A stretch of 64,000 bases of DNA from Streptomyces barringtoniae (GCF_020819595.1 NZ_JAJHNP010000030.1:1-64000), one strand, 5' to 3'; counted from the stretch's first letter, positions 1-8,470 are shown. The notes: generated by a model from the letters alone, not told the origin. Numbers and translations: made by a program.

Positions 1-128
1 CCCGGCGGTTCGGGTGTTCCGCGGGGCTTTCGGGCCGCTGATGTCGTGGGCGCGGCCCGCAGGTGTTCGGTGCCCGTCTTCACGTCAACGGGGGTTCTTT
101 CGGGGCCACTTGGCCGACGGGTGGGCCG

Positions 129-134
129 TAGAGT
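129..134 (+). promoter_or_regulatory. -10 box of a leaderless promoter
   Basis: TAGAGT ends 6 nt before the GTG at 141, the spacing expected when transcription starts at the start codon. No ribosome-binding site is visible, which fits leaderless translation. The promoter appears intact although the gene behind it is broken. Confidence 0.45.
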
Positions 135-140
135 TGCCGC

Positions 141-574
141 GTGAGCGAGCAGCCTCGCCCTACTCGCGCAGGGCAGCAGGTGCCCCACTCCGACGTGCTC
201 GCCTCCGACGGGGACCGCGAGCGGGCCGTCGAGCGGATACGGGCCGCCGTGGCGGACGGCCGCCTGGCGCCGAGTGAGCTGGACGACCGGCTCGGCCGGG
301 TGCACAGCGCCCGGACGCTCGGCGAGGTAGCGGTCGCCGCACGCGGGCTGCCCGAACCCGGGCCCAGAGGCTCCCTGGTGGTGGACCGGGCGCCCACCTC
401 CCGTTCGCCCTCGGCGTGTTCGGTGTCTTCGCCCGCGAGGGCCGGCGGGTCGTGCCGGAACGACTGGAACGGCCCGGTGCCCCGCGCGTCGTCATCAAAG
501 GCCTGGCGCTGTTCGGCGCCGTCGTCGCGAAGCCGAAGGCGATCCCTCCGCAGAGGGAAACCCCTATGACCTGA
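141..574 (+). pseudogene. decayed DUF1707-domain protein
   Basis: The GTG at 141 opens a frame with a typical DUF1707 N-terminus (SDVLASDGDRERAVERIRAA, then a DRLGRVHSARTLGEV-like stretch). After about residue 75 this frame turns into Arg/Ser-rich nonsense that ends at 569. In another frame the sequence continues sensibly from about 405 as GVFGVFAREGRRVVPERL and later VVIKGLALFGAVVAKPK, ending at TGA 572-574. These are the C-terminal motifs of DUF1707 proteins. The gene therefore carries a frameshift and has also lost the middle FGG-type repeats, since the two motifs are much closer together than in intact relatives. The family is usually membrane-associated or regulatory and of unknown function. 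An intact DUF1707 gene lies at 57082-57801. True decay is favoured over sequencing error because the length is wrong as well as the frame. Confidence 0.65.
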
Positions 575-630
575 GCCGGCGTCTTGTTCCCGCACCCCTC
601 GTGCACTGAGTATGTGCATGACAAACGAAA

Positions 631-656
631 GGGCGGCCGGAGAACTCCGGTCGCCC
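631..656 (+). terminator. hairpin between the DUF1707 remnant and the protease
   Basis: A GGGCGGCCGGAG arm (631-642) pairs with CTCCGGTCGCCC (645-656) with one G-U pair. It lies 57 nt after the DUF1707 stop and 24 nt before the protease start. It could be a terminator without a U-tract or a structured leader of the protease mRNA. Confidence 0.45.
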
Positions 657-679
657 AAGTCGTCAGAGGGGACCCCCAC

Positions 680-1513
680 ATGAACAAGCCTCTCCTTGCC
701 GCGCTCTCCTCCCTGGCCCTGGCCGGGCTGGGCGCCACCCCTGCGGTCGCCGCGCCGCACACCACCGAAAAGCCGGCGGTGACCGTCAACTTCGCCGGCA
801 CGGTCGCGCTCAGCAACTGCTCCGGCTCCGTCATCCGCTTCCCCAACTCCGCCGACAGCGACCCGGCGCTCGTCCTCACCAACGGCCACTGCCTGGAGAC
901 CGGCTTCCCGGACCCCGGCCAGGTCATCACCGGACAGTCCTCCAGCCGCAGCTTCGGCCTGCTGAACGCCTCCGGAAGCAGGGTCGCCACCCTCCGCGCC
1001 AACCAGGTCGTCTACTCGACCATGACGGACACGGACGTCACGATCTACCGGCTGACCACCACCTACGCGCAGATCAAGAGCGCGTACGGGATCAGCCCGC
1101 TCACCGTGCACGACACCCACCCCACCGCCGGCACCGCCATCAAGGTCGTCTCCGGCTACTGGAAGCGGACCTACAGCTGCAACGTCGACGGGTTCGTGTA
1201 CCGGCTGAAGGAGGGCGACTGGACCTGGAAGGACTCCCTGCGCTACACCTCCGCCTGCAACACCATCGGCGGCACCTCCGGCTCCCCGGTGATCGACACC
1301 ACCACCGGCAAGGTCGTCGCCGTCAACAACACCGGCAACGAGGACGGCGAGACCTGCACGGTCAACAACCCGTGCGAGGTGGACGAGAACGGCAACGTCA
1401 CCATCCACCAGGGCATCAACTACGCAGAGGAGACCTACCAGATCCCCGCCTGCTTCACCACGGGCAACAAGCTGAACCTCGGCGCAGCCGGCTGCACCCT
1501 GCCGAAGCCCTAG
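680..1513 (+). CDS. secreted trypsin-like serine protease
   Basis: A 277-residue exported protein. The N-terminus has a short basic segment, a hydrophobic core (LAALSSLALAGLGA) and an Ala-X-Ala-like cleavage site near residue 25. A chymotrypsin/S1-fold triad is visible: His70 in LTNGHC, Asp119 in TDTDVTIY and Ser200 in GGTSGSP. Cysteines at the His loop and elsewhere suggest disulfides. ATG 680 is chosen because AGAGGGGA lies just upstream and the signal peptide starts there; an in-frame ATG at 584 would add a non-signal extension. The gene stands alone, and the next gene is convergent with overlapping stop regions (1510-1513). Substrate cannot be read from sequence. It resembles small extracellular Streptomyces trypsin-like proteases that lack a propeptide of obvious length. 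Confidence 0.85.
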   Translation: MNKPLLAALSSLALAGLGATPAVAAPHTTEKPAVTVNFAGTVALSNCSGSVIRFPNSADSDPALVLTNGHCLETGFPDPGQVITGQSSSRSFGLLNASGSRVATLRANQVVYSTMTDTDVTIYRLTTTYAQIKSAYGISPLTVHDTHPTAGTAIKVVSGYWKRTYSCNVDGFVYRLKEGDWTWKDSLRYTSACNTIGGTSGSPVIDTTTGKVVAVNNTGNEDGETCTVNNPCEVDENGNVTIHQGINYAEETYQIPACFTTGNKLNLGAAGCTLPKP

Positions 1514-3123
1514 CGGACGTCCGTGCGGCGGACGGACCGGCCCGCGAGCACATCCGTACGCTTCCCGTCCTCGATGACGAACCGGCCGTCGACCAGGACG
1601 TGCGGGATCCCCGTGGGACGCGTGCGGGGCTCGGCGAAGGTCGCGCCGGGCGCCACCGTCTCCGGGTCGAACAGCACCAGGTCGGCCCGGTACCCCTCGC
1701 GCACCAGCCCCCGGTCCGGCAGCCGCAGCCGGGCCGCGGGCCGGGAGGTGAGGTGGGCGACGCACTCCTCCAGGGAGAGGATCCCCAACTCGCGCACGTA
1801 GTGGCCGAGATAGCGCGGGAAGGTGCCGTAGGCGCGCGGATGCGGCTTGTCGCCGCGCAGGATGCCGTCCGAGCCGCCGGTGTGGGTGCGGTGCCGCATG
1901 ATCGTGCGGACGTTGTCCTCGTTGCCGACGTGCTGGAGGATCGTCGTACCGAGCCGGTCCCCGACCAGCAGCCGGCGGGCGGTGTCCCAGGGGGCCTCGC
2001 CGCGCAGGGCGGCCGCCTCCCGGACCGTACGGCCCACCAGGTCACCGAGCGCCGGGTCGGTGACGCCGGAGATCTCGATCGTCTGCCACTCCACCGGCAC
2101 GCCGTGGCAGCCGTCCGAGCCGGTGACCTCCAGGTCGTGCCGGATGCGCGCGGCCGTCGCCGGGTCGGTGAGCCGCGCCAGGACCTCCTCCGGGCCGCCC
2201 TCGCTCGCCCAGCTCGGCAGCAGCGCGGCCAGGGTGGTGCAGCCGGGCGTGTAGGGATAGGTGTCGAGGGTGATGTCCGCGCCGGCCTCCAGGGCCGTGT
2301 CCAGCAGGGCCAGCAGCTGCGGCGCCCGTCCCTCGTTCACGCCGAAGTTCATCGTCGCGTGGGCCAGATGCAGCGGACACCCGGCCTCCCGGGTCAGGGC
2401 GACCATCTCGGCGTACGCCTCCAGCGCGCCGGCGCCGTAGGAGCGGTGGTGCGGGCAGTAGTAGCCGCCGTACGACGCCACCACCCGGCACAGCTCGGTC
2501 AGTTCGGCGTCGGGGGCGTACATGCCGGGCGTGTAGGTCAGCCCGGAGGACAGCCCGACCGCGCCCTGCTCCAGCCCTTCTGCGACCAACCGCCGCATCC
2601 GGTCGAGCTCTTGCGGGGTCGCCGGGCGGTCCTCCCAGCCGACGGCGAGCGCGCGGACGGTGCCCTGGGGGACGAGGTAGGCCGCGTTGACGGCGATGCC
2701 CCGGTCGAGCCGGTCCAGGTAATCGCCGACCGACCGCCAGTCGAAGTCGATGTCGTCGCCGTACCCGTTCCACCCGGTGATCGCCCGCCGCACCTCCTGA
2801 AGCGTGCGGTCGTCCACCGGTGCGTACGACAGCCCGTCCTGCCCGAGGACCTCCAGCGTGACCCCCTGCGCGGCCTTCGCGCTGTGGTCGGGGTCGCGCA
2901 GCAGGGCGAGGTCGGAGTGGGCGTGCATGTCGATGAAGCCGGGGGAGAGGACCAGGCCCTCCGCGTCGAGCTCCCGCATGGCGCGCGGGCGCTGACAGCC
3001 GGCCGCGGATGCCTCCTTGACGATTCCGACGATCCGCCCGCCGTCGACCACCACATCGGCCCGGTACGACGCTCCGCCGCTGCCGTCGACGACGTCGGCG
3101 TCCCGGATGACCAGGTCCTCCAT
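1510..3123 (-). CDS. N-acyl-D-amino-acid deacylase (D-aminoacylase family amidohydrolase)
   Basis: A 537-residue amidohydrolase-superfamily enzyme that should hydrolyse N-acyl-D-amino acids to the free D-amino acid. The first metal motif is DMHAHSD near residue 70, after the N-terminal beta-sandwich strand (LVIRDADVVDGSG). Later landmarks are a YYCPHHRSYG segment, HLAHATMN, LDTYPYTPG, the HVGNEDNVRTIMRH stretch and TGGSDG with the late metal-site Asp. All are typical of D-aminoacylase/dihydroorotase-like enzymes. Length is as expected. The start at 3123 has GGGAGGACC upstream on the minus strand. The stop of the upstream PLP enzyme is 17 nt away, so the two are cotranscribed. Residues deciding acyl and amino-acid preference cannot be judged by eye, so N-acyl-D-glutamate or aspartate deacylase are also possible. 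Confidence 0.85.
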   Translation of the reverse strand: MEDLVIRDADVVDGSGGASYRADVVVDGGRIVGIVKEASAAGCQRPRAMRELDAEGLVLSPGFIDMHAHSDLALLRDPDHSAKAAQGVTLEVLGQDGLSYAPVDDRTLQEVRRAITGWNGYGDDIDFDWRSVGDYLDRLDRGIAVNAAYLVPQGTVRALAVGWEDRPATPQELDRMRRLVAEGLEQGAVGLSSGLTYTPGMYAPDAELTELCRVVASYGGYYCPHHRSYGAGALEAYAEMVALTREAGCPLHLAHATMNFGVNEGRAPQLLALLDTALEAGADITLDTYPYTPGCTTLAALLPSWASEGGPEEVLARLTDPATAARIRHDLEVTGSDGCHGVPVEWQTIEISGVTDPALGDLVGRTVREAAALRGEAPWDTARRLLVGDRLGTTILQHVGNEDNVRTIMRHRTHTGGSDGILRGDKPHPRAYGTFPRYLGHYVRELGILSLEECVAHLTSRPAARLRLPDRGLVREGYRADLVLFDPETVAPGATFAEPRTRPTGIPHVLVDGRFVIEDGKRTDVLAGRSVRRTDVR

Positions 3124-3140
3124 GCCGGTCCTCCCGATGT

Positions 3141-4412
3141 CTAGAAGAACGTGCGGATGTAGTCCACGACCGTCCCGTCGGCCTCGGCCACCGGGATCAG
3201 CTGCCACTTGTCGAAGGACGTGCACGGGTGGGACAGCCCGAGGGCGATCCAGTCGCCGACCTCGACGTCCGCGCCCGGTTCCGTGCGCAGCCAGGCGTGC
3301 TGGTCGGACAGCCCGGTCACCGTGATCCCGTCGGCGGGGCGCTCGACACCGTTCCGGCGTACCACCTGGGCGGTGGGCAGGTCCAGGTCGTAGGCCGCGT
3401 CGCGCTTGCCCGCGTTGGCGAAGGCCTGCTCCGGGGTCGGCCGGGACACGACCTGCGCCCACAACCGGAAGGCGGGCTCCAGGGCGCCCTCCTCCGGGAC
3501 CCGGGTGAAGGGGGTGAGCCTGCGGTAGTGCCCGTCGTCGTGCGAGACGTACGCCCCCGAGCGCAGCAGCTTCAGCACGGGGAGCGACAGCTCCGGGATC
3601 TCCTCGAACACCTCGGCCACCGCGTCGAACCAGGCGCTGCCGCCCGCGCTCACCACGATCTCCTGCGCGTCCTTGAGGAGTCCGGCCCCGTCGAGGCCGG
3701 CGGCGAGCGCCACCAGCCGCCGCAGATACGCCCGCACCCGCTCCGGATCGGCCCGCGGCACCTCGCCCTCGTAACCGGCGACGCCCACGAGCCGCAGCGT
3801 CCGCGCCCGGGCCACGGCATCGGCGACGGCCCGGGCCTCGGCTTCCGTCCGTACGCCGGTCCGCGCGCCGTCGCCCGCGCCCAGCTCGACCACCACGTCC
3901 ACGGGCCGGGCGCAGCCCTCGAGCGCGGCGTCCATCAGCTCGGCACCGCGCACGGAGTCGACGTAACAGATGAACCGGAACCCGGGATCGGCGGCGAGCT
4001 CGCCCGCGATCCAGCGCAGTGCCGGGGCGTCGACCAGCTCGTTGGCGAGGAAGACCCGCTGGATGCCGAACGCCCGGGCGACACGCACCTGGTGGGGCAC
4101 CGCCAGCGTGATGCCCCAGGCGCCGTGCTCGATCTGGCGGTGGAAGAGCTGCGGGGCCATGGAGGTCTTGCCGTGCGGGGCGAAGGCGAGGCCGTGCCGG
4201 GCGGTGTACGTCTGCATGAGCGCGAGGTTGTGTTCCAGGCGCTCGGCGGACAGGGCGAGGACGGGCGCGGTGAAGCCGTCGGCCTCGGCGAAGAGGTTGC
4301 GGCGCTGGGCGGCCAGCTCGCCGACGGTGAGGCCGTCCGCGTCCGGCGGGAGGCCCTTGAAGCGGTGGTCGACGCGTTCCTCGGCCAGCCGGGCGAGCGC
4401 TTCGCTGCTCAT
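3141..4412 (-). CDS. fold-type III PLP enzyme, D-serine dehydratase / D-threonine aldolase-like
   Basis: A 423-residue protein of the alanine-racemase N-terminal fold. The PLP-lysine motif is FAPHGKTSMAPQL near residue 85-98, followed by barrel segments (VFLANELVD, FICYVDSV, VVVELGAGDGARTGVR) and a C-terminal domain with SDQHAWLR and LSHPCTSFDKW. The His...Cys pair in that C-terminal part resembles the metal site of eukaryotic-type D-serine dehydratase and D-threonine aldolase. These enzymes deaminate D-serine or cleave D-threonine. Start ATG 4412 follows AGGAAAGGGG; an upstream in-frame start would add only a short Gln/Arg-rich tail. It is first in a minus-strand pair with the deacylase. Adjacent RidA and a GntP permease favour the dehydratase role, but aldolase activity remains possible. 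Confidence 0.8.
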   Translation of the reverse strand: MSSEALARLAEERVDHRFKGLPPDADGLTVGELAAQRRNLFAEADGFTAPVLALSAERLEHNLALMQTYTARHGLAFAPHGKTSMAPQLFHRQIEHGAWGITLAVPHQVRVARAFGIQRVFLANELVDAPALRWIAGELAADPGFRFICYVDSVRGAELMDAALEGCARPVDVVVELGAGDGARTGVRTEAEARAVADAVARARTLRLVGVAGYEGEVPRADPERVRAYLRRLVALAAGLDGAGLLKDAQEIVVSAGGSAWFDAVAEVFEEIPELSLPVLKLLRSGAYVSHDDGHYRRLTPFTRVPEEGALEPAFRLWAQVVSRPTPEQAFANAGKRDAAYDLDLPTAQVVRRNGVERPADGITVTGLSDQHAWLRTEPGADVEVGDWIALGLSHPCTSFDKWQLIPVAEADGTVVDYIRTFF

Positions 4413-4429
4413 GGAGCCCCTTTCCTGTC

Positions 4430-4446
4430 GTTGCACTCTCTGCAAC
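4430..4446. promoter_or_regulatory. palindromic operator in the divergent promoter region
   Basis: GTTGCActctcTGCAAC is a perfect 6-5-6 inverted repeat. A further ATTGCA half-site follows at 4451-4456 with TTGCTGAAT after it. It sits 17 bases ahead of the minus-strand PLP enzyme start and within the divergent region shared with the kinase-IclR operon. The IclR regulator at 5611 is the natural candidate to bind it; this is inference. Confidence 0.5.
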
Positions 4447-4570
4447 AGTCATTGCACGGATTGCTGAATGGTGTCTAGCATCTCGCCGACATCGGGTCAA
4501 CGGACCGTGACCCGGGCATCGGACAGGAGTCATCATCAACGACGCTGCTTACGCCGTGAAGGGTGCGGTC

Positions 4571-5614
4571 ATGGAGGTCGTGGACGTGGTCGCGCTCGGC
4601 GAGTCCATGGTCACCTTCCTGCCCAGCCGGCCGGGCCGCCTCGCGGACGTACCCTCCTTCGACCGCGCGATCGGCGGCGCCGAGTCCAACGTGGCCTGCG
4701 TGCTGGCCGCCGCCGGGCACACCGCGCGGTGGGTGAGCCGCGTGGGAGCGGACGGGTTCGGCCAGCACCTGGTGGAGGGGATCGCCGGGTACGGGGTCGA
4801 CACGAGCGCCGTGCGCACCGACGCCACCCGGCCCACGGGCATCTACTTCCGCACCGCGGCCGACCGCGCGACCGACACCCACGAGGTGGCGTACTACCGG
4901 ACCGGCTCCGCAGCCTCCGCCATGGGTGTGGGCAACGTGGACCTGGCGGCGGCACTGGCGGGGCGCGTGCTGCACCTGTCCGGCATCACGGCCGCCCTCT
5001 CCGGTGAGTGCCGTGAACTGATGCACGAACTGACGGCCCCCCGTCCCGGCCGGCCGCTGGTCTCCTTCGACGTCAACCACCGGCCCGCGCTGTGGCGCGA
5101 CACCCCCGACGGACCCGGCGTACTGCTGGAGTTGGCGCGGCGCTCGGACATCGTCTTCGTCGGGGACGACGAGGCGCGTGACGCCTGGGGACTGCACGGC
5201 GGACGGTCCATCGTGGCAGCACTGCCCGAACCGGCCGTCGTCGTCGTCAAGCAGGGCAAGGGCGGAGCGACCGCCTTCGACCGGACCACCGACGGCATGG
5301 AGGACGCCGACGGCACCGCCACGTTCGTCCGGGCCCCGAACGTCGACGTCGTCGCTCATGTCGGCGCCGGAGACGCCTTCGCCGCCGGATTCCTCTCCGG
5401 CACCCTCCGCCGGCTGCCCCTGCGGGACCGCCTACGGCTCGGCCACCTCTTCGCCGCCGCCGCCCTCACCACCCCCGGCGACCTGGCCGCACCCCCCGCC
5501 CGGGACCACGCCGACCGGCTGGCCGCCCTGGACGACACCGCATGGGGGAGACTTCGACTCGCCCCCGGCTGGACGCAGGCCGCGCGGGCCACACAGGAGG
5601 CGAACACCCCATGA
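4571..5614 (+). CDS. PfkB-family sugar kinase (2-keto-3-deoxygluconate kinase-like)
   Basis: A 347-residue ribokinase/PfkB kinase. The N-terminus VVALGESMVTFLP and IGGAESNVACVLAAAG match the first substrate/ATP region. The C-terminal signature HVGAGDAFAAGFLSG contains the catalytic Asp and anion hole. The order and length fit 2-dehydro-3-deoxygluconokinases better than ribokinases, though substrate is uncertain. ATG 4571 is preferred because GAAGGG precedes it and the family usually begins V-A-L-G-E; a GTG at 4556 is the alternative. The stop overlaps the IclR start by ATGA, so translation is coupled. Its placement in a D-amino-acid locus may mean that 2-keto acids or sugar acids from the same source are co-utilised. 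Confidence 0.8.
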   Translation: MEVVDVVALGESMVTFLPSRPGRLADVPSFDRAIGGAESNVACVLAAAGHTARWVSRVGADGFGQHLVEGIAGYGVDTSAVRTDATRPTGIYFRTAADRATDTHEVAYYRTGSAASAMGVGNVDLAAALAGRVLHLSGITAALSGECRELMHELTAPRPGRPLVSFDVNHRPALWRDTPDGPGVLLELARRSDIVFVGDDEARDAWGLHGGRSIVAALPEPAVVVVKQGKGGATAFDRTTDGMEDADGTATFVRAPNVDVVAHVGAGDAFAAGFLSGTLRRLPLRDRLRLGHLFAAAALTTPGDLAAPPARDHADRLAALDDTAWGRLRLAPGWTQAARATQEANTP

Positions 5615-6372
5615 GCCAGACCGTAGACCGCGCCCTGAGCATCCTGCCGCTCCTCGCCGAGGGTCCCGCCGACCTCGGTCGGGTCGCCGACCGTCTGGGC
5701 GTGCACAAGTCCACCGCACTCCGCCTCCTGCGCACCCTGCACGAGCACGGCCTCGTCTACCGCCAGTCCGACCAGCGCTACCGCCTCGGCGCCCGCCTCT
5801 TCGCCCTCGCCCAGGAGGCGATGGAGAACCTCGACATCCGCGAGATCGCCCACCCCCACCTCGTACGGCTGAACGAGGCCTGCGGGCACACCGTGCACCT
5901 CGCCGTGTACGAGGAGGGCGAGGTCCTCTACATCGACAAGGTGGACAGCCGCTACCCGGTCCGCATGTACTCGCGGATCGGCAGGCCCGTCGCCATCACG
6001 GTCGCGGCCGTGGCCAAACTCCTCCTCGCCGACCTGCCCGAACCCGAGCGCCGCGCCCTCGCGGACAAGCTCGAATACCCCCTGTACACGGCCCGCTCCA
6101 CCCCCAACGCCCCCGCGTTCCTGCGGGAGCTCGAGAAGGTCCGCGAACAGGGCTGGGCCACCGACCTCGGTGGCCACGAGGAGTCCATCAACTGCGTCGC
6201 CGCCCCCATCCGCGGCGCCGACGGCCGCGTGGTCGCCGCGATGTCGGTGTCCGCGCCGAACGTGGTCGTCACCGCCGAGGAACTCCTCACCCTGCTCCCG
6301 CAGGTCCGCCGTACCGCGGACGCGATCAGCGGCGAGTACTCCGGAAGAACGCCAGTCGGTGACCCCGAATGA
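5611..6372 (+). CDS. IclR-family transcriptional regulator
   Basis: A 253-residue regulator. A winged helix-turn-helix occupies about residues 5-65 (LGRVADRLGVHKSTALRLLRTL) and the IclR effector domain follows (GHTVHLAVYEEGEVLYIDKVDS, GRPVAITVAAVAKLLLA, GGHEESINCVAAPIRG, VVAAMSVSAPN). The start ATG 5611 has AGGAGG at 5594-5600 and overlaps the kinase stop by four bases. It very likely controls this locus, either with the kinase or through the GTTGCA palindrome at 4430-4446. RidA follows 16 nt downstream. IclR effectors are commonly small 2-keto acids or aromatic acids, which fits a deaminase product, but no ligand can be named. Confidence 0.88.
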   Translation: MSQTVDRALSILPLLAEGPADLGRVADRLGVHKSTALRLLRTLHEHGLVYRQSDQRYRLGARLFALAQEAMENLDIREIAHPHLVRLNEACGHTVHLAVYEEGEVLYIDKVDSRYPVRMYSRIGRPVAITVAAVAKLLLADLPEPERRALADKLEYPLYTARSTPNAPAFLRELEKVREQGWATDLGGHEESINCVAAPIRGADGRVVAAMSVSAPNVVVTAEELLTLLPQVRRTADAISGEYSGRTPVGDPE

Positions 6373-6388
6373 CAGACAGGGACCGTGC

Positions 6389-6799
6389 ATGACCGAGAAG
6401 ACCGCCCTCACCCCGAAGACCCACACCACCCCGCCCGCCCAGTTCTCCCACGGCGTGAAGAAGGGCAACCTCCTCCAGGTCGCCGGCCAGGTCGGCTTCC
6501 TGCCCGCCGAGGAGGGCAAGCCCCCGGCACCGGCCGGTCCCACCCTGCGCGAGCAGACCCTCCAGACCCTCGCCAACGTCCGGGCGATCCTCGAAGAGGG
6601 CGGCGCGAACTGGGACGACGTGATGATGATCCGCGTCTACCTCACCGACGTGGACCACTTCGCCGAGATGAACGAGATCTACGACGCCTACTTCGAGGAG
6701 CAGGGCCTCACCCAGCCGCCCGCCGCCCGGACCACGGTCTACGTCGGTCTCCCGGCCGGCCTCCTCATCGAGATCGACGCTCTCGCCGTCCTCGGCTGA
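6389..6799 (+). CDS. RidA-family enamine/imine deaminase
   Basis: A 136-residue YjgF/YER057c/UK114 protein. Family landmarks are the SHGVKKGNLLQVAGQVG strand pair, the TLQTLANVRAILEEGGA helix, VYLTDVDHFAEMNEIY and the terminal PPAARTTVYVGLPAGLLIEIDALAVL, whose Arg binds the carboxylate of 2-aminoacrylate-type imines in known RidA. It is co-directional with, and 16 nt behind, the IclR gene. RidA hydrolyses the reactive enamine/imine released by PLP-dependent dehydratases, so its place beside the D-serine dehydratase-like enzyme is functionally consistent. It may be a RidA paralogue with a dedicated role rather than the housekeeping copy. Confidence 0.88.
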   Translation: MTEKTALTPKTHTTPPAQFSHGVKKGNLLQVAGQVGFLPAEEGKPPAPAGPTLREQTLQTLANVRAILEEGGANWDDVMMIRVYLTDVDHFAEMNEIYDAYFEEQGLTQPPAARTTVYVGLPAGLLIEIDALAVLG

Positions 6800-6837
6800 G
6801 CACCTGACGACCCCTCACCGCCCGCACGTCCCTTCAC

Positions 6838-6871
6838 GGCACGGCGGCCCCCACCCCCGGGCCGCCGTGCC
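6838..6871 (+). terminator. strong hairpin between RidA and GntP genes
   Basis: A perfect 13-bp stem (6838-6850 with 6859-6871) encloses an 8-nt C-rich loop. There is no U-tract, as is common in Streptomyces. It lies 39 nt after the RidA stop and 50 nt before the permease start, so it probably ends or attenuates the IclR-RidA transcript. Confidence 0.65.
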
Positions 6872-6921
6872 GCGATCCCCCCTGCCCGAAAGCACCATGA
6901 ACTTACGCAGAGGACCCCCGT

Positions 6922-8409
6922 ATGCCCCTCACTTCTGTCATTTCCGTGGCCGCTGCCGCGCCCGCCGCCCCACCCCACACCGGAGGCCTGCTCCTCCTCC
7001 TGAACGGCACACCCGGCCTCCTCACGGTCGCAGCGCTGGGCATAGCCCTCCTGCTGTACCTGATCATCAAGGTCCGGCTGCAGCCCTTCGTGGCCCTCCT
7101 GGCCGTCTCCATAGCCGTGGGCCTGCTGGCCGGCCTGTCGGTCACCGAGCTCTTCGGCACGGTCCAGCGTTCCGACGCCGTCTCCACCATCGAGTCCGGC
7201 ATGGGCGGCATCCTCGGCCACGTCGCCATCATCATCGGCCTCGGTACGATGCTCGGCGCGATCCTGGAGGTCAGCGGCGGCGCGGAGGTACTGGCAGGCC
7301 GCCTGCTCGGCCTGTTCGGCGAACAGCGCGCCCCTCTCGCAATGGGCCTGACGGGCCTGATCTTCGGCATCCCGGTCTTCTTCGACGTGGGCATCTTCGT
7401 CCTGGCACCGCTCGTCTACGCGGCGGCCAAGCGCGGCGGCAAGTCGATCCTCCTCTACTGCCTGCCCCTGCTGGCCGGCCTGTCCATGACCCACGCCTTC
7501 CTGCCCCCGCACCCCGGCCCGGTCGCCGCCGCGGGCCTCCTCCACGTCCAGCTCGGCTGGATCATCCTCATGGGCATCGTCTGCGGCATCCCGGCCGTCC
7601 TGGCCGCCTGGGCGTACTCCGCCTGGATCGGACAGCGGATCTTCGTCGCCGTACCGCAGGACATGGTCGAGGCGGCGGAGGAGGCCAAGCAGGCGGTCGT
7701 GGCCGAACAGCGCGCCCAGGGAGTGGAACCCCAGGAGCGTCCGGTCCCGCTCGCCACGGTCCTGGCCATCATCGGCACACCGCTCATCCTGATCCTCGCG
7801 GCCACCTTCTCCTCGATTGCCCTGGACCCGTCCCCCGCCCGCTCGGTCCTGGAGTTCTTCGGCCACCCGTTCGTGGCCCTGACCATCGCCTTGCTGATGG
7901 CCTACTACCTGCTGGGCCTGCGCCGTGGCTGGTCCCGCAAGTCCCTGGAGACGGTGTCCACTTCCTCGCTCAAGCCGGTCGGCAACATCCTGCTGGTGGT
8001 GGGCGCGGGCGGGGTCTTCGGTGCCGTACTGAAGGCGAGCGGGGTGGCCCAGGCCCTGTCGGACACCTTCCACGGCGTGGGCCTGCCGGTGATCGTCCTG
8101 TCGTACCTGATCTCGCTGGTCCTGCGGGTGGCCCAGGGCTCGGCGACGGTGGCGATCGTGACGACGGCGGGCATCGTGGCGCCCCTGCTCTCGGAGGGCC
8201 ACCACTCGCAGCCCTTCGTGGCCCTGGTCATCATGGCCATCTCGGCCGGCTCCATCTTCGCCTCGCACGTCAACGACGGCGGTTTCTGGATGGTGGCCAA
8301 GTACTTCGGCATCAGCGAACGGGACACGCTGCGGACGTGGACGGTCCTGGAGTCGGTGCTGTCGGTGGCGGGGTTCGCGGTGGCGGCGGTGGTGAGCGTG
8401 TTCGTGTGA
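6922..8409 (+). CDS. GntP-family permease (gluconate / D-serine type)
   Basis: A 495-residue integral membrane protein with about 12 or more hydrophobic segments. The GntP family is recognised from GIALLLYLIIKVRLQPFVAL, LGTMLGAILEVSGGAEVLA, a GIPVFFDVGIFVLAPLV block and the HVNDGGFWMVAKYFG motif near residue 455. GntP proteins are proton symporters for gluconate, 2-keto-gluconate or D-serine (DsdX belongs here). The start ATG 6922 follows AGAGGA. Context with D-amino-acid enzymes favours a DsdX-like substrate, whereas the PfkB kinase would favour a sugar acid. The sequence alone does not decide. Confidence 0.85.
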   Translation: MPLTSVISVAAAAPAAPPHTGGLLLLLNGTPGLLTVAALGIALLLYLIIKVRLQPFVALLAVSIAVGLLAGLSVTELFGTVQRSDAVSTIESGMGGILGHVAIIIGLGTMLGAILEVSGGAEVLAGRLLGLFGEQRAPLAMGLTGLIFGIPVFFDVGIFVLAPLVYAAAKRGGKSILLYCLPLLAGLSMTHAFLPPHPGPVAAAGLLHVQLGWIILMGIVCGIPAVLAAWAYSAWIGQRIFVAVPQDMVEAAEEAKQAVVAEQRAQGVEPQERPVPLATVLAIIGTPLILILAATFSSIALDPSPARSVLEFFGHPFVALTIALLMAYYLLGLRRGWSRKSLETVSTSSLKPVGNILLVVGAGGVFGAVLKASGVAQALSDTFHGVGLPVIVLSYLISLVLRVAQGSATVAIVTTAGIVAPLLSEGHHSQPFVALVIMAISAGSIFASHVNDGGFWMVAKYFGISERDTLRTWTVLESVLSVAGFAVAAVVSVFV

Positions 8410-8470
8410 ACGTGACGTGAGTGATACCGGGGATGAGCGGGCTGACTGGTTCCGGCACAGGGAAGTCGTC

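Noticed and set aside
80..1765. 561-codon minus-strand frame over the DUF1707 remnant and protease
   Set aside because: It is low-complexity Arg/Gly/Ala antisense of two real genes in high-GC DNA.
4556..4570. GTG start for the PfkB kinase
   Set aside because: The downstream ATG 4571 has the better-placed GAAGGG and the usual family N-terminus.
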